This document shows positions 18,182-30,284 of a stretch of DNA of 64,000 nucleotides, piece by piece. The first letter of the stretch is position 1. The number at the start of each line of letters is the position of its first letter. The notes beneath the pieces are model-generated. The model did no database searches and was not told where the DNA came from. It was given only the letters and a program-made list of their open reading frames with translations. The DNA is taken from positions 372,001 through 436,000 of the forward strand of contig NZ_JOMJ01000004.1 of NCBI RefSeq assembly GCF_000711295.1. Direction: 5' to 3'. The DNA is from Desulfohalovibrio reitneri (GTDB taxonomy: Bacteria > Desulfobacterota > Desulfovibrionia > Desulfovibrionales > Desulfovibrionaceae). Made by a program: the position numbers and the translations under genes.

Positions 18182-20371
18182 CTACTCCGCGCCCAGCACG
18201 TCCTCCACCTCGCCGCTGCGGGCCAGCAGCACGGCCCGGTCCGTGAGCTTGAGTCGTTCCAGTATGCGCCTGGCCTGGCCCTCGGCGTGCTCCGTGTCCG
18301 GCGGGGGCATGCTCAGCACCACCAGGTCCGCGTCCTGGCTGGACCCCTCGAAGACCTCGGCGAAGGTCTGTTCCTCCCCGCTTTTGACCAGCACCATGAC
18401 CTCGGCCCGCACCCGCGCCTCGGCCAGCAGTTCGCGGGTGGATTCGGACGCCTGCTCGCGTCCCTCCTCGTGCTCGATGTAGCGCAGCACACGCATTTCG
18501 GCGTGTTCCCAGGAGGGATTGATGTGCACCAGGTGGGCCAGCAGCAGCATCAGTTCGCCGTTGCGGTCGCGGCCTCGCCACCAGACGTCGATGCGCTCCC
18601 GTTCTCCGAAGGAGCAGTCCGCGGGCGGGCGGAAGAAGAGCACCGACTTGCGCAGTTCCAGCAGCCTCTGGGTCAGGCGCACCTGCCGGGCCACGGTCTC
18701 CTCGCTCTCGCCCAGCCCCATGAGCACGGTGTTGGTCTCCAGCACGGTCACGCCCAGGGCCTGGCTCACGGCCATGACCCCCTCGTCGAAGTCCTCGGTG
18801 ATGGCGCATTCGGCGAAAGCGGCCACGTCCATCTCGGCCACCTTTTTGTCCAGGGATTTCTTCACCGTGTCGCGGAAGGCGTGGGGGGAATGGGGCGGCT
18901 CGGGCGGCGGGGTGAGGTGGTAGAAAGTGACCATGCCGTTGCCGCTGCACAGCCAGGAACCCGCCTCCATGAGGCAGTCGCGCCCTTCGGTCAGGGAGAC
19001 CATGGCCAGCAGGTTGGGCCGCCAGTTCTTGGCGTGGCGGGGGGAGAACTCCAGCATGAGCAGGGCGTGGCGGGCCAGGGTGTACCAGATGCCGGAGCGC
19101 AGGTCGCCCCAGTTCTGCCGCAGGGAGCGGCGGGAGAGCAGGAAGAAGATGGAATAGCTGGCCACCACCGCGAAGAGGGTGGCCAGGGGGTTGATGAGCA
19201 CCATGGTCGCGTAGCAGCCCAGCGCGCCCAGCAGGGAGACCGGCCAGGGGGTGTTGAAGGCCGGGCGGTAGCTGGGGTTGCCTACCAGCTTCTCCAGCCC
19301 GGCGGTGGTGTTCACCATGCCGTAGGTGTTGAGAAAGAACATGGTGATGATGGGGGCCACGAAATCCAGGTCGCCCAGCCAAATGACCCCCAGGGCCAAC
19401 ACGGTGGTCAGCAGCACGGCCGCGCGGGGCTCGGTGCGGCTGCCCAGGTTGGAGGCCAGCCCGCGCGGGGCCACCCTGTCCCGGGCCAGGGACTGCAGTA
19501 CGCGCGGCGCGGCGGTGATGGTGCCCAGGGCGGAGGACAGGGTGGAGGCCCACACCCCGGCCAGGATGAGCCAGGGCCAGCGGGCGTTGGTGTGCATGAT
19601 GAAGGTGTCGGAGCGCAGTTGCTCGGGATCGTTGTGCATGGCCAGCCAGACCACGGCCAGCAGGTAGATCAGGGTGGAAACACCGATGGCCGAGAGGGTC
19701 CCCTTGGGAATGTCGCGGCCGGGATCGCGCAGGTCGCCGGACATGGAGACGCCCACGGTGATTCCCGTGACCGCCGGGAAGAACACGGCGAAGGCGGCCA
19801 GCGGCGTGGCCGCAGCGCCCTCGGGGGGCAGCATCTCCGGCGTGGTCCAGCCGGTCAGCCCTCCCGCGAAGAAGGACAGCAGGGCCAGCCCCAGCACGCC
19901 CATGATGACGTACTGCACCTTGATGGCCACTCCCGCGCCCACGTAGGCCAGCAGGCCGAAGAGCAGCACCACGGCCGTGGCCGTGAGGTTGGGCGGGAAC
20001 TGGGGAAAGACGTTCACCAGGGCCTCGGTGAAGCCGATGACGTAGAAGGCCACGGACACGGCCTGGGAAAGGTAGAGCGGGATGCCGATGGCCCCGCCGA
20101 TCTGCAGCCCAAGTGTGCGCGAGATCATGAAATAGGAGCCGCCCACCCCCACCCGCATGTTGGAGGCGATGGCGGACAGGGACAGCCCGGTGCACAGGGA
20201 GATGAGGCAGGCGAGGCCGACGATGGCCAGGGCCCCGAGCATGCCGGTCTGGCCCACCAGCCAGCCGGTGCGCAGAAAGAGGATGAGGCCCAGGATGGTC
20301 AGGATGGTGGGCGTGAAGACGCCGGAGAATGCGCCGAACCGTCGCGTGGCGGGTTTCTGTTGCTGCGGCAT
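18182..20371 (-). CDS. APC-superfamily transporter resembling SLC12 cation-chloride cotransporters
   Basis: A 729-aa membrane protein. Residues about 15-470 form roughly twelve membrane helices with the APC fold; the SLC12-like core begins with RFGAFSGVFTPTILTILGLI and includes GGSYFMISRTLGLQIGGAIG. The C-terminal 250 residues are a soluble domain, as in cation-chloride cotransporters. The start is the ATG at 20371, with AGGAG eight bases before it; a longer frame adds 31 residues with no family likeness. Substrates may be K+/Cl- or amino acids; motif reading cannot separate these. It stands alone in its operon. Confidence 0.85.
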   Translation of the reverse strand: MPQQQKPATRRFGAFSGVFTPTILTILGLILFLRTGWLVGQTGMLGALAIVGLACLISLCTGLSLSAIASNMRVGVGGSYFMISRTLGLQIGGAIGIPLYLSQAVSVAFYVIGFTEALVNVFPQFPPNLTATAVVLLFGLLAYVGAGVAIKVQYVIMGVLGLALLSFFAGGLTGWTTPEMLPPEGAAATPLAAFAVFFPAVTGITVGVSMSGDLRDPGRDIPKGTLSAIGVSTLIYLLAVVWLAMHNDPEQLRSDTFIMHTNARWPWLILAGVWASTLSSALGTITAAPRVLQSLARDRVAPRGLASNLGSRTEPRAAVLLTTVLALGVIWLGDLDFVAPIITMFFLNTYGMVNTTAGLEKLVGNPSYRPAFNTPWPVSLLGALGCYATMVLINPLATLFAVVASYSIFFLLSRRSLRQNWGDLRSGIWYTLARHALLMLEFSPRHAKNWRPNLLAMVSLTEGRDCLMEAGSWLCSGNGMVTFYHLTPPPEPPHSPHAFRDTVKKSLDKKVAEMDVAAFAECAITEDFDEGVMAVSQALGVTVLETNTVLMGLGESEETVARQVRLTQRLLELRKSVLFFRPPADCSFGERERIDVWWRGRDRNGELMLLLAHLVHINPSWEHAEMRVLRYIEHEEGREQASESTRELLAEARVRAEVMVLVKSGEEQTFAEVFEGSSQDADLVVLSMPPPDTEHAEGQARRILERLKLTDRAVLLARSGEVEDVLGAE

Positions 20372-20433
20372 GGGTGCTCCTGCGGCGGCAGGGTAGCACG
20401 GCCGCCCCCGGCGGGCCACTCCCGGGCGGGGAA

Positions 20434-20907
20434 TTATACCCGCTTGCGCCGTGAGGCGGGCCACCAGGCCAGCCCGGCCGCCAGCAGGCAGCCCGCGTCC
20501 AGCCAGAACATTGCCCGGGTGAAGTCCGGACGCAGGTAGAAAAAGGCGTAGCCGCGCAGGGCGGCCCAGATTCCCTCGCCCGAGGGCTGGGGCAGGGGGC
20601 CGAGCAGGGGCCAGAACAGCATGCGCGGGGCGGCCAGATCACCGGCCAGATGGACGATCCACATGCCCAGGAAGGCCAGGGCGGTGGCGGGGCGCAGCCG
20701 GTGGAAACGGATAAGCAGCAAGCAGACCAGCCCGGCGGCCAGCAGCATGACCCCGGTGTGCCCCACGGCCCGGCTGCCGGTGAGGCCCAGAAGCCCCAGG
20801 GGCTTGTCCATCAGGTCCGGGGCGAAGGCCCCAAGGAGCAGGGCTGCCCAGGGCGCGTGTGTCAGGCGGCGGCCGAGGGCGGCGGTGGCCGCGTGTCCCA
20901 GAATCAT
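20434..20907 (-). CDS. YdjM/DUF457-like membrane protein
   Basis: A 157-aa integral membrane protein with four or more helices. The N-terminal MILGHAATAALGRRL, the LLGAFAPDLMDK segment, GHTGVML and the MWIVHLAGDLAAP segment carry the conserved His and Asp residues of the membrane-bound 'metal-dependent hydrolase' family. In E. coli YdjM is SOS-induced; I see no LexA box here. The biochemical function of the family is not established. It follows tRNA-His and its terminator on the same strand and lies 62 bp before the transporter gene. Confidence 0.75.
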   Translation of the reverse strand: MILGHAATAALGRRLTHAPWAALLLGAFAPDLMDKPLGLLGLTGSRAVGHTGVMLLAAGLVCLLLIRFHRLRPATALAFLGMWIVHLAGDLAAPRMLFWPLLGPLPQPSGEGIWAALRGYAFFYLRPDFTRAMFWLDAGCLLAAGLAWWPASRRKRV

Positions 20908-20929
20908 GCCCGTTCCGCCTCCGGTGCTG

Positions 20930-20972
20930 AACGAACAAGACGCCCCCGGAACGATGGTTCCGGAGGCGTCTT
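20930..20972 (-). terminator. Terminator after tRNA-His
   Basis: A perfect 16-bp stem, AAGACGCCCCCGGAAC - GATG - GTTCCGGAGGCGTCTT as read on the plus strand with one mismatch position. On the minus strand it is followed by a T-rich tail (TTGTTCGTT). It lies eight bases after the tRNA-His CCA. Confidence 0.75.
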
Positions 20973-20980
20973 GCGAAAAG

Positions 20981-21057
20981 TGGGGCGAACGATGGGATTT
21001 GAACCCACGACCCCATGGGCCACAACCATGTGCTCTGCCTACTGAGCTACGTTCGCC
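20981..21057 (-). tRNA. tRNA-His (anticodon GTG)
   Basis: The complement folds as a cloverleaf with the extra G at position -1 that marks tRNA-His, opposite C73. Acceptor GCGAACG pairs with CGTTCGC, and CCA is encoded. Anticodon loop TTGTGGC gives GTG. T arm GTGGGTTCAAATCCCAT. Confidence 0.97.
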
Positions 21058-21112
21058 GCAAAGGGGAAGTCAGATACACACTCAGCGCGCATCGGTCAAG
21101 TGGTTGAGGGAG

Positions 21113-23203
21113 TCATCCGCCTTTTTCCCCCGCCAGCAGGTTGACCAGGTCCACCGGATCGGTCACCGGGGGGCGGCAGGCCTTGTCGCGGCAAACGTGG
21201 GCCGTGGCCCGGCCGTCGGCCGGTTCCTTGCCGCGCGTGAGCGGGGCCAGCGTTTCGATGCGCTCCGGATCCACTTGGTCGCGGAAGAGGATGACCGCGT
21301 CCGGCAGGTAGGGGCGGCAGGCCTCGCGGTGCAGGAGCATGGTTTCCGGCGCGGCGCGGTCCCCGGTGATGACGATGTCCGGCCCGTCGCCCGCGGCCAG
21401 GTCCGCCCCGCAGAGCAGGAAGGTGAAGGCGGCCGGATGCTGGGCGGCCTTGGCGGAAAAGGCCCGGCCCATCTCCTCCGCCTTGGAGGTGAAGGGCTTC
21501 CGTTCGGTCATGCGGGCCAGCTTGAGCAGGGCGGTCCAGGCCACGGAGTTGCCCGAGGGGATGGCCCCGTCCATGGCCTCCTTCTGCCGCACCAGCAGGT
21601 TCTCGGCGTCCGAGGCGGTGGTGAAGAAGCCGCCTTCCTCCTCGTCCCAGAAGTGGCGGATCATGTCTTCGGCCAGCCCGGCCGCTTCCTCCAGCCAGCG
21701 TTCCTCCAGGGTGGCCTCGTACAGCTCCGCCAGCCCCCAGGCCATGCAGGCGTAGTCCGCGGCCGTGGCGGGCATGGCCGCCTCGCCCTGCCGGAAGCGC
21801 CGCAGCAGCCTGCCGGAGCCGTCGCGCATGTGGCTCAGGACGAAATCGGCGGCCCGGGCGGCGTGCTCGGCGTGGGCCGGGTCGATGGCCTTGGCCGCCT
21901 TGGCCAGGGCGGCGATCATCAGGCCGTTCCATTCCGCCAGCACCTTGTCGTCCAGGTGTGGCCGCACGCGCTCGTCGCGCACCGCCAGCAGGCGTTGCCG
22001 GATGGATTCCATCTTCTCCCGCAGCTCATCGGCGGACATCTCCGGTTCGCCCGCCCGGTCGTCCAGGGGCCTGGTCAGGTGGGGGATGTTGCGGCCGGTG
22101 CGGCGCTGGGTGGCCTCGTCCAGGTAGTTGCCCTCGCTGGTAATGTTGTAGAGGCGGATGAAGAGGTCCGCCTCCGGGGAATCGGGACCAAGGGCGGCGC
22201 GGATTTCCTCCTCGGTCCAGAGGTAGAACAGCCCTTCCTCGCCCTCGGAGTCGGCGTCCCAGGCGCTGAGAAAGCCGCCCTCGCCGTCCCGAAGCTCGCG
22301 CAGGACGTAGGCGATGGTCTCCCCGGCCGTGCGGCGGAAGGCCTCGTCGCCGGTGGCCTGGTAGCCTTCGGTGTAGGCCATGGTCAGCATGGCCTGGTCG
22401 TAGAGCATCTTTTCGAAGTGGGGCACAAGCCATTCGCGGTCCGTGGAGTAGCGGTGGAAGCCGTGGCCCACGTGGTCGTGGATGCCGCCCAGCCGCATGG
22501 CGTGGAGGGTTTTTTCCACCATGTCCACGGCCTTGTCCTGGCCGAAGCGGCGGGCGTGGCGCAGCAGGAAGAGCAAGTTGTGCGGGGAGGGGAACTTGGG
22601 CGCGTGCCCGAAGCCGCCGCGCTCGGCGTCGAAGGCCTTTTCCAGCTCGGCGAAACAGGACCGCATTTCGGATTCGCCCAGGCCGTCCCCGGCGTTGCCG
22701 GACTCGATCTTGCGCAGGTGCTCGGTGATCTGGGAGGCCGAGGTCACTGCCCGCTCGCGTTCCTCGTGCCACAGCTGGCCCAGTCTGGGCACCAGCTCCA
22801 GCATGCCGATGCGGCCTTGCACGGACGCCTTGGGAAAGTAGGTTCCGGCGAAGAAGGCCTGCCCGTCCGGGGTCAGGACCACGTTCAGCGGCCAGCCGCC
22901 CGAGCCGGTGAGCATCTGGCAGACGGTCATGTACACCGAGTCCACGTCCGGCCGCTCCTCGCGGTCCACCTTGACGTTGACGAAGTGCTGGTTCATCAGC
23001 CCAGCCACCTCCTCGTCCTCGAAGCATTCGCGCTCCATGACGTGGCACCAGTGGCAGGTGGAGTAGCCGATGGAGACGAAGAGCGGCTTGTCCCGCCGCT
23101 TGGCCTCGGCGAAGGCCTCCTCGCCCCAGGGCATCCAGTCCACGGGGTTGTCCTTGTGCTGCAAAAGGTACGGGCTCTTTTCGTTCGCCAGCCGGTTGGC
23201 CAT
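21113..23203 (-). CDS. YyaL-type (DUF255) thioredoxin-domain protein
   Basis: A 696-aa protein of the DUF255/SSP411 family. The N-terminal thioredoxin-like domain (about 1-165) begins with the family signature [17 protein letters not shown] and has a CHWC active-site motif at 50-53. The rest is an alpha/alpha toroid like those of glycoside-processing or epimerase enzymes (for example [19 protein letters not shown]). The molecular function of the family is unresolved. I chose ATG 23203, with GGAGG six bases upstream; a longer frame runs back through tgt in a different phase and is not real. It lies 95 bp downstream of tgt on the same strand and may share its transcript. Confidence 0.92.
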   Translation of the reverse strand: MANRLANEKSPYLLQHKDNPVDWMPWGEEAFAEAKRRDKPLFVSIGYSTCHWCHVMERECFEDEEVAGLMNQHFVNVKVDREERPDVDSVYMTVCQMLTGSGGWPLNVVLTPDGQAFFAGTYFPKASVQGRIGMLELVPRLGQLWHEERERAVTSASQITEHLRKIESGNAGDGLGESEMRSCFAELEKAFDAERGGFGHAPKFPSPHNLLFLLRHARRFGQDKAVDMVEKTLHAMRLGGIHDHVGHGFHRYSTDREWLVPHFEKMLYDQAMLTMAYTEGYQATGDEAFRRTAGETIAYVLRELRDGEGGFLSAWDADSEGEEGLFYLWTEEEIRAALGPDSPEADLFIRLYNITSEGNYLDEATQRRTGRNIPHLTRPLDDRAGEPEMSADELREKMESIRQRLLAVRDERVRPHLDDKVLAEWNGLMIAALAKAAKAIDPAHAEHAARAADFVLSHMRDGSGRLLRRFRQGEAAMPATAADYACMAWGLAELYEATLEERWLEEAAGLAEDMIRHFWDEEEGGFFTTASDAENLLVRQKEAMDGAIPSGNSVAWTALLKLARMTERKPFTSKAEEMGRAFSAKAAQHPAAFTFLLCGADLAAGDGPDIVITGDRAAPETMLLHREACRPYLPDAVILFRDQVDPERIETLAPLTRGKEPADGRATAHVCRDKACRPPVTDPVDLVNLLAGEKGG

Positions 23204-23298
23204 GGGTCCTCCAGGGATCGTGCGGGAAAACTGGTCACAGTACAGGGTACGTGCCCCGGGCGAACGAGTCCAGTGGGGAGAGCGGAAAAGGGCGGAGG

Positions 23299-25585
<2,287 letters not shown>

Positions 25586-25604
25586 GGGCGACGTGGAGAA
25601 CGGT

Positions 25605-25640
25605 ACGAAAAAAGCCCGGCGGATTTCCCCGCCGGGCTTT
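25605..25640. terminator. Bidirectional rho-independent terminator
   Basis: A 12-bp stem, AAAGCCCGGCGG - loop - CCGCCGGGCTTT, between the convergent EAL and lpd genes. The minus-strand side has a run of six T after the stem, the plus-strand side a weaker T-rich tail. Confidence 0.9.
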
Positions 25641-25666
25641 CGATTATTGGTATTTCGCTGTCGCGG

Positions 25667-27049
25667 CTAGACCGCTTCCGGCTTCTCCCGGCAAGCCTCC
25701 ATGAGCGATTCGTCGATGGAGGGGTGGGGGTAGATGATGTCCAGGCACTGCTCGCGGGTCCACTCCTGGCGCACCATGACCTCGGCCAGGGTGGTCAGGC
25801 CGGTGACGCCGTGCCCCACGGCGGTGACGCCGCGCACGCGCGGGGTCTTGCCCGCGCTCCAGACCACCTTGACGAAGCCCTGGGTGGCTCCGTGGGCCTG
25901 GGCGATGGGGTTGGCCGCCAGGTTGTAGCGGGAGACCAGGGCCTCCTGGCCCTGTTCCTTGAGCTCTTGGGCCATGCGCCCCACCCGCATGGACTCGGGC
26001 GAACCGTAGATGCAGGAGGGCAGGCCCAGGTCGGAGTAGGGGCCCTCCGCCCTGCCGGTGATGTGCTTCACCGCCCATCGGGCCTGATGCTCCGCGGCGT
26101 GGGCCAGCATGGCCCGGCCGTTGGCGTCGCCCGCGCAGTAGACGCGCTCGGCCGCCTTGAGGTCGCCGTCCACCTTCACGAAACCGCGCTCGGTAATCTC
26201 GCCCCCGGCCGCGGAGACCTTCAGCCCCCGGGTGGCGGGCTGGCGGCCGATGCAGACCAGCGCCTTGTCCGCGGTGACCTCCTCGCCGGATTCCAGGGCG
26301 AGGTGCGCCTTGCCGTCGCGCGTGACCAGCGAGGCGACCTTCTGGCCGGTGAGGAGCTTCCACTTCTTGCGTTTGAGGATCTTGCCCATCTCCTGGGAAA
26401 CCTCGGGGTCCTCCCAGGGGATGAGGCGGTCCATGGCCTCCACCACGGTGATGGCGGAGCCCAGCCGCTCGAAGACCTGGCCCATCTCCACGCCGATGAC
26501 CCCGCCGCCCACGATGATGAGCGATTCGGGGACTTCCTCCAGGGAGAGGATCTGGTCGGAGTCCAGCACCGCCTCGCCGTCCGGCTGCATGGAGGAGGGC
26601 GCGAAGGTCTTGGAGCCGGTGGCCAGCAGGCAGTGCTCGAATTCCAGGATGTGGATGTCGCCCGAGGCGTCGTCCGCGCGGTGGACTTCCAGGCGGTCCG
26701 GGCCGTCCAGCCGGGCCTCGCCCCGGACGAGCTTCACCCCGGCCGCCTCCAGCCGTTTTTCCATGGCCTGGCGGGTGCCCTGGATGAGCCTGTCCTTGCG
26801 CTTGTGCATGGCGGGCAGGGAGAAGCTGACCTCCCCCTGCGCCGCCTTGAACTTGCGCTGCACCGCCAGCTCCTCCGAGGCGGCCGTGCCGCCCAGGAGG
26901 AACTTGGTGGGGATGCAGCCCCAGTTGAGGCAGGTGCCGCCCAGATCGCCCTTTTCCACCAGGCAGACGGACAGCCCGGCCCGGGCGCCGTCCAGCGCGG
27001 CGGCGAACCCGGCGGGGCCGCCGCCCACCACGATGAGGTCCCAGGTCAT
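25667..27049 (-). CDS. lpdA: Dihydrolipoyl dehydrogenase
   Basis: A flavoprotein (E3 or L-protein) that reoxidises dihydrolipoyl groups with NAD+. The 460-aa protein has the FAD-binding GGGPAGFAAA near 9-18, the redox disulfide in GGTCLNWGCIPTK (C40, C45), a second nucleotide-binding GGGVIGVEMG and the C-terminal HPSIDE catalytic motif. It is the last gene of the glycine cleavage operon, one base after the gcvPB stop, so its main partner here is the lipoylated GcvH; other lipoyl complexes could share it. A terminator follows. Confidence 0.95.
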   Translation of the reverse strand: MTWDLIVVGGGPAGFAAALDGARAGLSVCLVEKGDLGGTCLNWGCIPTKFLLGGTAASEELAVQRKFKAAQGEVSFSLPAMHKRKDRLIQGTRQAMEKRLEAAGVKLVRGEARLDGPDRLEVHRADDASGDIHILEFEHCLLATGSKTFAPSSMQPDGEAVLDSDQILSLEEVPESLIIVGGGVIGVEMGQVFERLGSAITVVEAMDRLIPWEDPEVSQEMGKILKRKKWKLLTGQKVASLVTRDGKAHLALESGEEVTADKALVCIGRQPATRGLKVSAAGGEITERGFVKVDGDLKAAERVYCAGDANGRAMLAHAAEHQARWAVKHITGRAEGPYSDLGLPSCIYGSPESMRVGRMAQELKEQGQEALVSRYNLAANPIAQAHGATQGFVKVVWSAGKTPRVRGVTAVGHGVTGLTTLAEVMVRQEWTREQCLDIIYPHPSIDESLMEACREKPEAV

Positions 27050-27050
27050 G

Positions 27051-28538
27051 CTACGCCTCCTCGCGGGGCTGGGTGATGACCATCTCCCGCGCCGCCTTGG
27101 TCTCGTCCAGGCGGGTCACGGGCAGGTTCTGGGGCGCGGCCTTGACCGCCTCGGGGTTTTCCCGCGCCACCCGCACGATGTCCCGCAGGTCCTCGACGAA
27201 CTCGTCCAGGGTTTGCAGGCTCTCGGTCTCGGTGGGCTCGATCATCATGCATTCCTTGACGATGAGCGGGAAGTAGACCGTGGGGGCGTGGTGGCCGCGC
27301 TCCAGCAGGGCCTTGGCCATGTCCACGGCGCGCACCTCGTTCTCCTCGGCCAGCTTCTGGGCGGAGGCCACGAACTCGTGCATGCAGACCCGGTTGTAGG
27401 GAATCTCCAGCACGTCCTCCAGCTTCTTGCGCAGGTAGTTGGCCGCCAGCACGGCGTTCTCCGAGACGCGGAGCAGCCCCTCCCCGCCCAGGCGGAGGAT
27501 GTAGGCGAAGGCCTTCAGGTAGACGCCGAAGTTGCCGTAGAAGGGGGCCACGTAGCCGATGGACTCGGGGTGGTCGTAGTCCAGGGTGAAGAGGCCGTCC
27601 TCCAGCTTCTTGACCCGGGAGATGGGAAGGTAGGGCATGAGCTTTTCGCTGACGCCCACCGGCCCGGAGCCGGGGCCGCCCCCGCCGTGGGGGGTGCCGA
27701 AGGTCTTGTGCAGGTTCAGGTGGACCACGTCAAACCCGGCGTCGCCCACGCGCAGCTTGCCCAGGATGGCGTTGAGGTTGGCCCCGTCGTAGTAGAGCAG
27801 GGCGTCCTTGGCGTGGATCATTTCCACGATCTCGGGCAGGTGCTTCTCGAACAGCCCCAGGGTGTTGGGGCAGGTCATCATAACCGCGGCGGTGTCGTCG
27901 TCCAGGGCCTCGGCCAGCTTTTCCGGATCGAGGATGCCGTCCACGCTCTCGATGTTGACCACGTCGAACCCGGCCAGGGCGGCCGAGGCGGGGTTGGTGC
28001 CGTGGGCGGAGTCCGGGCAGATGACCTTGGTCTTCTTGTTGCCCTTGGCCTTGTGGTAGGCGGCGATGAGCATGGCTCCGGTCAGCTCGCCGTGGGCCCC
28101 GGCCATGGGGTGCAGGGTGAAGCCCGCCATGCCGGTGATCTCGCACAAGAGGCTTTCCATCTCGTGCATGACTTCCAGCGCGCCCTGGCACATGCGCCCC
28201 GCGCCCTGCAGCTGCGGCATGGCCGGGTGCAGCCTGGCGAAGCCGGGCAGCGCGGCCACGGTCTCCAGGAAGCGCGGGTTGTACTTCATGGTGCAGGAGC
28301 CCAAGGGGTAGAAGTTGGTGTCCACCCCGAAGTTGCGGCGCGACAGCTCGGAGAAGTGGCGCACCACGTCCAGCTCGCTGAGGTGGGGCAGCCCGGAGTC
28401 CTCCTTGCGCAGCAGGTCGCCGGGCAGCAGGTCCCCGGCCGAGACTGTCGGCTTTTCGGGCCAGGTTCCCTCGCGCCCGTGCGCGGACTTGTCGAACACG
28501 GTGGGGACGCTTCCGGTCTTGGTGGGACAGTTCTTCAT
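27051..28538 (-). CDS. gcvPB: Glycine decarboxylase (P-protein) subunit 2
   Basis: The PLP-binding subunit of two-part glycine dehydrogenase, which decarboxylates glycine and passes methylamine to the lipoyl arm of GcvH. From ATG 28538 the protein is 495 aa; the PLP lysine is K278 in HLNLHKTFGTPHGGGGPG. Other family segments are FYPLGSCTMKYNP and DSAHGTNPASAA. A longer frame continues through the gcvPA region in another phase and is not used. The start overlaps the gcvPA stop (ATGA), which suits production of equal subunit amounts. Confidence 0.95.
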   Translation of the reverse strand: MKNCPTKTGSVPTVFDKSAHGREGTWPEKPTVSAGDLLPGDLLRKEDSGLPHLSELDVVRHFSELSRRNFGVDTNFYPLGSCTMKYNPRFLETVAALPGFARLHPAMPQLQGAGRMCQGALEVMHEMESLLCEITGMAGFTLHPMAGAHGELTGAMLIAAYHKAKGNKKTKVICPDSAHGTNPASAALAGFDVVNIESVDGILDPEKLAEALDDDTAAVMMTCPNTLGLFEKHLPEIVEMIHAKDALLYYDGANLNAILGKLRVGDAGFDVVHLNLHKTFGTPHGGGGPGSGPVGVSEKLMPYLPISRVKKLEDGLFTLDYDHPESIGYVAPFYGNFGVYLKAFAYILRLGGEGLLRVSENAVLAANYLRKKLEDVLEIPYNRVCMHEFVASAQKLAEENEVRAVDMAKALLERGHHAPTVYFPLIVKECMMIEPTETESLQTLDEFVEDLRDIVRVARENPEAVKAAPQNLPVTRLDETKAAREMVITQPREEA

Positions 28539-29869
28539 CGGACCAGCCCTCCGATCATTTCGGCCATGACCCCGACGTCCTCGGTGGTCTGCTTCTCGGT
28601 GCAGGCCACCAGCAGGCAGTCTTCCATGCCCTCGTAGTAGCGGCCCAGCGGGAAGCCGGGCACCACGCCGCGCATGGAGAGGCGGTCGATGGCCAGGGCG
28701 GCGTCCATGGGCAGCCGCACGGCGAACTCGTTGCCGAAGGGCTGGTCGCTGAGCAGCTCCACGCCGGGGATGGCGGTCAGCCGCTCGGCGGCGTAACGGG
28801 CCCGCTCCATGGAGAGCAGGGCGGTGCGGCGCAGTCCCTCCTGCCCCAGCAGGCAGACATGAATGATGGCCCGCATGGCGCACAGCGCCTGGTTGGAGCA
28901 GATATTGGAGGTGGCCTTGGCCCGGCGGATGTGCTGTTCCCTTGCTTGCAGGGTGAGCACGTAGCCGGTGCGCCCCTCGGTGTCCTGGGTGCGGCCGGCG
29001 ATGCGGCCGGGAAGCTGGCGCACTAGCTTGCGGGTGCAGGCCATGATGCCCAGGTAAGGGCCGCCGAAGGACAGCGGCAGGCCCAGGGACTGGCCCTCGG
29101 CCACGGCGATGTCCGCGCCCATCTCGCCCGGGGTCTTGAGCACGCTCTGCAGCACGGGGTAGGCGGAGAGAACGGACAGGGCCTTCTTCTCCTTGGCCGC
29201 GGCGAAGACGCGCTCGAAGTCGGCGATGTTGCCGAAGAAGTTGGGGTTCTGCACCAAAACGGCGGCCGTCTTGTCGTCGATGGCCGCGATCAGCCCCTCC
29301 ACGTCCGTCACCCCGTCCTTGTGGGGCACGGTGACGAGCTCCAAATCCAGGTTGGAGGTGTAGGAGGTGAGCATGATGCGGTAGATGGGATTGACCGCTT
29401 CCGAAATGACGAAGCGGCGGCGCTTGGTGGAGCGCACGGCCATCATCATGGCCTCGAAAATGGCCGTGCCGCCGTCGTAGACGCTGGCGTTGGCGCATTC
29501 CATGCCCATCAGGCGGGCCACGGCCGTCTGGTATTCGTAGATGGCCTGCAGGGTGCCCTGCGAGGCCTCGGGCTGGTAGGGGGTGTAGGCGGTGTAAAAC
29601 TCGCCGCGCCCGGCCAGGGCATCGACGGCCTCGGGAATGTAGTGGTCGTAGAAGCCCGCGCCAAGGAAGCTGGTCACATGGGTGGCGTTCTTGGAGGCGA
29701 GGAATTCGAGGTGCTTGACCACCTCCATCTCGCTGCGGGCCTCGGGCAGGTCGAAGGAGCGCGGGCGGAGGTCTTCGCCTATTTCGGCGAAGACCTCCTC
29801 CACGCTTCCCGCGCCCACCGTGCCGAGCATGGCCTGGCGCTCGTCGTCGGTGTGCGGAATGTAGGGCAT
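28535..29869 (-). CDS. gcvPA: Glycine decarboxylase (P-protein) subunit 1
   Basis: The non-PLP subunit of the split P-protein; 444 aa, the normal length. Typical segments are MPYIPHTDDERQAML at the start, FLGAGFYDHYIPEAVD and TAYTPYQPEASQGTLQAIYE, and GPYLGIMAC. It follows gcvH by 34 bp and overlaps gcvPB. The split form is usual in Desulfovibrio-like and many Gram-positive bacteria, in contrast to the single GcvP of enterobacteria. Confidence 0.95.
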   Translation of the reverse strand: MPYIPHTDDERQAMLGTVGAGSVEEVFAEIGEDLRPRSFDLPEARSEMEVVKHLEFLASKNATHVTSFLGAGFYDHYIPEAVDALAGRGEFYTAYTPYQPEASQGTLQAIYEYQTAVARLMGMECANASVYDGGTAIFEAMMMAVRSTKRRRFVISEAVNPIYRIMLTSYTSNLDLELVTVPHKDGVTDVEGLIAAIDDKTAAVLVQNPNFFGNIADFERVFAAAKEKKALSVLSAYPVLQSVLKTPGEMGADIAVAEGQSLGLPLSFGGPYLGIMACTRKLVRQLPGRIAGRTQDTEGRTGYVLTLQAREQHIRRAKATSNICSNQALCAMRAIIHVCLLGQEGLRRTALLSMERARYAAERLTAIPGVELLSDQPFGNEFAVRLPMDAALAIDRLSMRGVVPGFPLGRYYEGMEDCLLVACTEKQTTEDVGVMAEMIGGLVR

Positions 29870-29903
29870 GATTCGTCCCTGTTGGAGGTGAGGGGAGGAG
29901 GTT

Positions 29904-30284
29904 CTAGTGGGCCTCCTCCTCGATGAGGCTCTTGTAGTCGTCGGGGGAGAGCAACCCTTCGGGCTCGCCGTCGAGGCGGATGCGGCAGATCCAGCCCTCG
30001 CCGTAGGGGTCCTCGTTGATGAGCCCGGGGTTCTCCTCGAGCTCCTCGTTGACCTCGCTGACCTCCCCGGCCACCGGGGCGTAGATTTCGCTGGCGGCCT
30101 TGACCGACTCCACGCTGCCGAGCTCTTCCCCGGCCTGGAACGTGGCGCCGACTTCCGGGACCTCCACGAAGGTCAGGTCGCCGAGCTGCTCCTGGGCGAA
30201 GTGGGAGACGCCCATGACGGCCTCCTCGTCCTCCACCCGGACCCACTCGTGGGTCTTGCTGAACAATACGTCGTCAGGAATCAT
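29904..30284 (-). CDS. gcvH: Glycine cleavage system H protein
   Basis: The 126-aa lipoyl carrier protein of the glycine cleavage system. The lipoylated lysine is K62 in GSVESVKAASEIYAPV; other landmarks are THEWVRVED near the start and NEELEENPGLINEDPYGEGW in the C-terminal half. It is the first gene of gcvH-gcvPA-gcvPB-lpd. AAGGAGG lies before the ATG. The 150-bp leader up to the divergent methyltransferase gene holds small hairpins, such as GCCTCCTTCGGGGGC, but nothing that I can match to the glycine riboswitch. The T-protein gene gcvT is not in the cluster. Confidence 0.95.
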   Translation of the reverse strand: MIPDDVLFSKTHEWVRVEDEEAVMGVSHFAQEQLGDLTFVEVPEVGATFQAGEELGSVESVKAASEIYAPVAGEVSEVNEELEENPGLINEDPYGEGWICRIRLDGEPEGLLSPDDYKSLIEEEAH

